Of a DNA stretch of 64,000 bases, positions 47,591 through 64,000 are shown piece by piece. The stretch is from Talpa occidentalis (Eukaryota; Chordata; Mammalia; Eulipotyphla; Talpidae), in assembly GCF_014898055.3 (NCBI RefSeq), contig NW_023605083.1, forward strand, positions 92,281,483 through 92,345,482, given 5' to 3'. The notes beneath the pieces are model-generated. The model ran no database searches. It saw only the letters and a list, made by a program, of their open reading frames with translations, and was not told the DNA's origin. The position numbers and the translations under genes are program-made. Every line of letters begins with the position of its first letter. The stretch's first letter is position 1.

Positions 47591-47689
47591 AAATACATAT
47601 AATTAAAAAAAAATTTGCTGGAATTTTTTGGACCCTGAGTCAAATGGTTGGACAAGAAAGAAACATGAAATAGCTAGATTCTCAAGCAG

Positions 47690-47877
47690 CTTCACAAGAC
47701 AGCGCCGATTTGATCCCTGGCCGCCGGGCGAGGGTCCCACATGGCGCGCAGATCTCTCCTGCCGCCCGCTGCTTCCCTCAGCAGTGTACTTCGATCCTTC
47801 TGCCTGCTCTGCTCTCTGCTCTGGCTCTGGTGAATTCTCTCACCCTCCTGCGCTTCTGACTGTACCCAGGGCTTGTA

Positions 47878-47916
<39 letters not shown>

Positions 47917-47935
47917 ATCTTAAAAAAAAAAAAAA
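47690..47935 (+). mobile_element. SINE, G subtype, head missing, in NDEL1 intron 1
   Basis: Starts within the tRNA-like part (GCAGCTTCACAAGACAGCG is rearranged) and ends in a long (AAAT)n tail. Inverted relative to the copy about 100 bases to the left. Confidence 0.87.
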
Positions 47936-49412
47936 AGCTATTTAAAACTAGAGTCACTAGGGGACATTAGTGGAATGGTTGGTAGTTGTATAAAAGTCAG
48001 GACAGACCAAAGTCAGACCATGGATACTTCATAGTATACCTAGAAGGGCAAACAGTGAGGTTCCTCAGGGAGCACTACTTAGCCAAGTACTCTTCAAAGT
48101 AATAACTGCTTATAGATCCTCTGATACTATATATAAATGGATCAATAACAACAGCAAAAATAGCCCCACACAGAAAAGTTTTAAGCTTTTATGTATAAAT
48201 TCATAGATTAAAAACATTCCTAACCAACCTGATGTGTAGAAAGATTGGCTCAACATTAAAATATATTCAAATGATGATTAGATATCAAGGAAGGCATCTG
48301 TCAGTATGAACTTCCGTAAGGATTCTGGCTCATAGGCCATGTGATCACTACTGTCATCAAATGCAACATAATAACAGAAAGAGTACTGAAAAAGTATCCT
48401 ATGCATTAATAAAGTGTTGAAATGCTGAAGTAATATAGGTTATTTCACTCCAGAAAGGCATGTATGTAATCTAGAGCAGGTCCAAAGCATGCCAATGAAA
48501 ATATTTCATGGACTGAGATGGCAGTATAGTGAATACAAGCTAAAAAAGACAAGAAATAATTCACTTCAGAAAGGAGACAGGGCTGAGAACTACTATTATA
48601 AAAGTCTACATAATTTGAAAGGGCATTAAAAAAATGTAAACTTAACAAAAGAATGTTAAAAAATGTAAACTTAACGAATCCTAGACTTTTTCAAGGGAGC
48701 AAAATGCATAATTTGCGGTAAAATTAAGAGTATAGAAATAGAAAATACGCTGATGGCTTTAAAGTTGTAGAGCTTATCTCAGTTACATAAAACAATATTA
48801 AATTAGTAAATAAAAAACTTCAGACTTGAAATCATTAATTTAAAGATGTTTTATATGAGTTTTATGTGAGTCAGGAAATTTTTGTGCTGTATTTTGATTT
48901 CCCTTGAGTTTCCACTCCCCTCCCCCCCATTGACACAAGAGTGATAATGCTTTCATTACAATTTATCCAGCTTCCCAATCATATTAATTATTACATGGGG
49001 TTCCTTATTTTTCCTGGAACCATCCATCTGGCTGAGTTATTCTCTGGGCGAAGGCTTCGTTTTGGAATGTCTTTTCTTTGCAACCCTGGGTTGGAGCCAC
49101 TCTCTCCTGCACCCTGTGCTGTCTAGATCTTGGTTTTCTCCCTCCTTTTGTAACTGTCTCAGGAAGGGTGTGGGAGGTAACTCTCCCTAGTTCTTGTGTG
49201 AGCAGAAATCCTCTCATTTCCCAAATTATTTGTTTCCTTTCAATTCAGTAGATTTTAGGATTTTTGTATTTATGGTCTTGGTTTGTCGCATTTGGTGGTT
49301 CTTGGTTGTCTGTATGTAATATAAAAGGGTTGGTCAATGATTATTTTAGGTAACTGTCTGCAGAGGTATCTCCAGGGTGCTCCCCAATAAGTCACATCAC
49401 TCCCTATTCTTT

Positions 49413-49688
49413 TTTTTTTTTTAAGATTTATTTATGCATGCAAGAGCTGGGGTACAGGCCAGGGGTGCAGGGGGTGGGGGATGGGTGAGGATTCACCAGA
49501 GACAGAGTGGGAAACAGAATAGGGAGACTGACTGAAATACACTGCTGAGGGGAGCAGCAGGTGAGACAGGTGAGGTCTGCTGTGACTTGTGGGTTGCTCC
49601 CTGGCCTGCCGGGGATTGAACTCCTGCTGCAGAGGCTGCGGATTGCTTCATAGTGCAGTGCTTAACCCTTTGGCCACCAGGGAGGCCC
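49413..49688 (-). mobile_element. SINE, T subtype, in NDEL1 intron 1
   Basis: Perfect 16-bp duplication TCACTCCCTATTCTTT (49397-49412, 49689-49704). Confidence 0.92.
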
Positions 49689-51447
49689 TCACTCCCTATT
49701 CTTTCATGTGGAGCCTATATTGAGTTTTATCAGAGACTGTAATGTGGCTTGGCATGCATCAGACTGATAATTTTGTCTGACTGAGAATGATGGGTTTTAT
49801 AATCCTGATTTAATACATGGTGGTGCTTTGTGAGGTAGAAATAAACCTCCCACAAATCTTTTTGCTTACTTTTTCCTAAAATAGAATTTTTTTCCTTAAT
49901 AAAGGAAAGTGGCACTTTGAATGTAAAGAGGAAACAGTAAAAGGAAGATTGTAAGTTAGTGTTCCCTGTTTACAGTGGTGCAGAAAGGATTTATAAATAA
50001 GAAACAGGTCCTGAATGCAAGGAATTACCTGGAGAGGCTTCACCTTTCATTTCCCAGAAAATGTTTTTAAGTAGCAGCAGAACTTTGCTTCTTGTGTCTC
50101 TCTAATCTTGATAACATTTTACAAACCATGATTTATTCAGAAACTGAATATTTGAACTGCACATTTATATTCATGTTTGCCAAACTGCAAACTGGCAACT
50201 GCAAACTGGCAAATGGCAACTGCACAATCCAAATTTGAGGACCAGTACCCATGAGTTTCTTTAGAACTGGATTCATATTCAAATGTAATTAAAAATTTGG
50301 GGGGCATTTTTGGGAAAGATCTTATGTAGAGCATTCAAGAGACATAGTCATTGTTCGCTGATGCCTAGTTGCTTCTCTTATGTCCCATAATTTTGTTAGC
50401 AGGTTGGTTAATAGCAAATATATCTCTCTCCTCAAGGAAACTTATTACCTAAGTTTACTCTGAGGAGTTATTGATACCATGTGGTGATATCTTTAAGTGC
50501 TTTGGATATTAATTTGAAATACAAATACCTCTTCCTACTAGATAAACTTCCTTCTTATTCACACTTTACTACAAAATAAATTACAGTTGCAAATAACATT
50601 TTCCTTACCTTTTGGGGAAATTGAATAGGAATTGAGAATTTAGATGGAGGGAGAGCTAGGATTATAAAATTAATCAGTGTTATTTACTAGTCAGTATACA
50701 TACTTGAGAAACATAAGTTATTCAGTCTTCCAAAACCTCATTAAATGGGGGAAAAAAGACTAAGAGATAAGCAGATTGCTTAAGGATTTTAATGGCAGAG
50801 TTAGAACCCTGGGGAACTTATATTTTAATGTGCTGTCATGTATAAGGGTTTCTCCAAGAGCAAAATAATAGGGACAAAAGTATGCCAGTGTAGGGGTGAT
50901 CAAATTAGAGGAGGGTGCATTTAGTGCACTAAATATTTATCCAGTACTTAACAATGCCTGACACATAATAGCTATTCAGTAAATGTTTATAGGCATTAAC
51001 ATTGTGATCAGGGTGTTATGCTTAGTGCCATGAAGGTATGCAAAGTATGTTAAGGAGCCTTATTTTTCAAAGAACTCTTAGGCTGACCGATAATTTAAGA
51101 TAATTAGAAGATTGACTAATAGATGTCAAAAGTAATACTGGATGATGTGGTCAGGGAAGACAACTAAAATAGAAAAAATTAGAAGGCCTCAAAGGAATTA
51201 AAATAAGCGTATAAAGTTGTATTTTAATTTCAACTAGAAATCACTCTTGTACCTTTTTGGTACCCTCTCCTGCACCCACCCTTGGAGTTCTGTATCTGTT
51301 CTTGTGTGTGACTGTTAAATTTTCATGAGTGGATTGCGCTAGATGAACTCTTAAATACTCTACAACTCTTGAGATTTTTATTTTACTTTCAAAGCTGGTC
51401 TTGTTATCTATTTGTTGATGGCCTTTGTTATCAAGACTACATCCACA

Positions 51448-51757
51448 GGGCCTCCCCGGTGGCGCAGCAGTTGAGCGCTGGGTTGGGAAGCTGCCCGTGG
51501 CCTCCGCGGCGCCGGTTTGATCCCCGGCTGCTCCCCGGCCACCAGAGGAGGGTCCCACATGGCTCGCAGACCTCTCCTGCTGCCCGCTGCTCCCCTCAGC
51601 AGTGTACTTCTGTCCTTCTGCCTGTTCTGTTCCCCACTCTGGCTCTGGTGAATTCTCTCACCCTCCCGTGCTTCTGACTGTACCCAGTGCATTTATAAAC
51701 AAAACAAACAAACAAACAAACAAATAAATAAAACATGCCTCTATAAAAAAAAAAAAA
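51448..51757 (+). mobile_element. SINE, G subtype, in NDEL1 intron 1
   Basis: Perfect 15-bp duplication AAGACTACATCCACA (51433-51447, 51758-51772). It lies only about 200 bases upstream of coding exon 2. Confidence 0.93.
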
Positions 51758-51973
51758 AAGACTACATCCACAATATTGGTCCTTGAGACTGTGGCAGTGA
51801 AGTGATTTATGTGCCTGTGCTATAGTAATTCACCTCTCGTAGAATTTTTCATGCTTAAGTCGCTCCAAATTCTGCACGTATAGGGTTGTCCCAGATTTTA
51901 TACTTTTACTTAGGTTCCGATGTTTTCATTAATATTGAAGCTTGTTTTTACTATTTCACAGGCTTTCTTGATC

Positions 51974-63320
<11,347 letters not shown>

Positions 63321-63380
63321 GTAAGCATTCAATTATTTATCACTAGATGTTTCAACTGCCAAAGTATTTAATTATTTCTT

Positions 63381-63691
63381 TCTTTTTTTTTTTTTTAAAA
63401 GAGTCTGATTAGACTTTTTTTTTTTTTTTTTTTTTTTTAATTTATACAAGCACTGGGTACAGTCAGAAGCGCGGGAGGGTGAGAGAATTAACCAGAGCCA
63501 GAGCAGGGAGCAGAGCAGGCAGAAGGACCGAAGTACACTGCTGAGGGGAGCAGCGGGCGGCAGAAGAGGTCTGCGCGCCATGTGGGACCCTCCTCTGGTG
63601 GCCGGGGAGCAGCCGGGGATCAAACCGGCGCTGCAGAGGCTGCAGGCAGCTTCGCAACCCAGCGCTCAACCACTGCGCCACCGGGGAGGCC
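63381..63691 (-). mobile_element. SINE, G subtype, next to NDEL1 exon 7
   Basis: A target duplication of about 20 bases (CAAAGTATTTAATTATTTCT, from 63360 and 63693) flanks it. The left end is a long T run interrupted by AAAAGAGTCTGATTAGAC. Confidence 0.92.
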
Positions 63692-64000
63692 CCAAAGTAT
63701 TTAATTATTTCTTAACTTGAAGTAAGGGAAGAAAGGATACCTTCCTCTGGTAAAGGCTGTAGTTAAGCTGAGAAGCAAAAGCGTCCAGTGAATCACTGAC
63801 ACCCCCCCCCCCCCATAAATGCCTCCAGGGTTTTGAATTGTGGGTTCTTCTGCAGAAGGTCCTGTGCTCTCAGCTTTGTAATTCCCACTAGGCATTCTTT
63901 ATGTTCCCAGTGGCTGTTTCTGCATCACGATGCCTCCATATTTTTAAAATAGTTCCTTGAAGGACTGCTGTATGACTTCTACTACCTTGCAATCCTGTTC

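Overview
This is nuclear DNA from a placental mammal. It is intron-rich, carries GT-AG exons of conserved mammalian genes, and is full of LINE-1, L2, MIR, LTR and SINE insertions. Three protein-coding genes are recognisable: RPL26 (minus strand, left edge, last coding exon outside the window), RNF222 (minus strand, CDS in one exon) and NDEL1 (plus strand, first seven exons, rest outside the window). This is the order and orientation of human chromosome 17p13.1. The dominant young repeat is a tRNA-derived SINE with about 34 copies here. From memory its head and tail resemble the Rhin-1 SINE of horseshoe and leaf-nosed bats, so the best guess is a yinpterochiropteran bat. That lineage call is inference; the gene calls do not depend on it.

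Layout: 1-4.9 kb is RPL26 (exons 3, 2 and 1, right to left) and its CpG-island promoter. 4.9-11.8 kb is intergenic, with a LINE-1 3' end broken by two SINEs, L2 pieces and more SINEs. 11.87-12.51 kb is the RNF222 CDS; a SINE-free stretch surrounds it (about 8.9-17.6 kb). 17.6-43.9 kb is a long intergenic region of SINEs, LINE-1 3' ends, MIR/L2 fossils, microsatellites, a dead RPL27 retrocopy and a strong CTCF-like motif. 43.9-44.7 kb is the NDEL1 CpG island with non-coding exon 1. 44.3-64 kb is NDEL1; its 5.0-kb intron 4 holds a cluster of endogenous-retrovirus LTRs, including an LTR nested in another LTR and a 641-bp LTR/primer-binding-site insert with perfect 30-bp inverted ends.

SINE naming used below: 'G subtype' has a head reading CCTCCCCGGTGGCGCAGCGG and a tail ending near TGTACCCAGTGC then a simple A-rich tail; 'T subtype' has a head reading CCTCCCTGGTGG and a tail ending near CTTGTATGCATAAATAAA. 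Strand '+' means head to A-tail reads left to right.

The genes are unrelated in function: a ribosomal protein, a membrane-anchored RING protein and a dynein/LIS1 adaptor. No operon-like or multi-gene system is present. The most unusual structure is the inverted-ended retroviral insert at 54692-55332. No CRISPR array, functional tRNA gene, insertion sequence or bacterial feature was seen.
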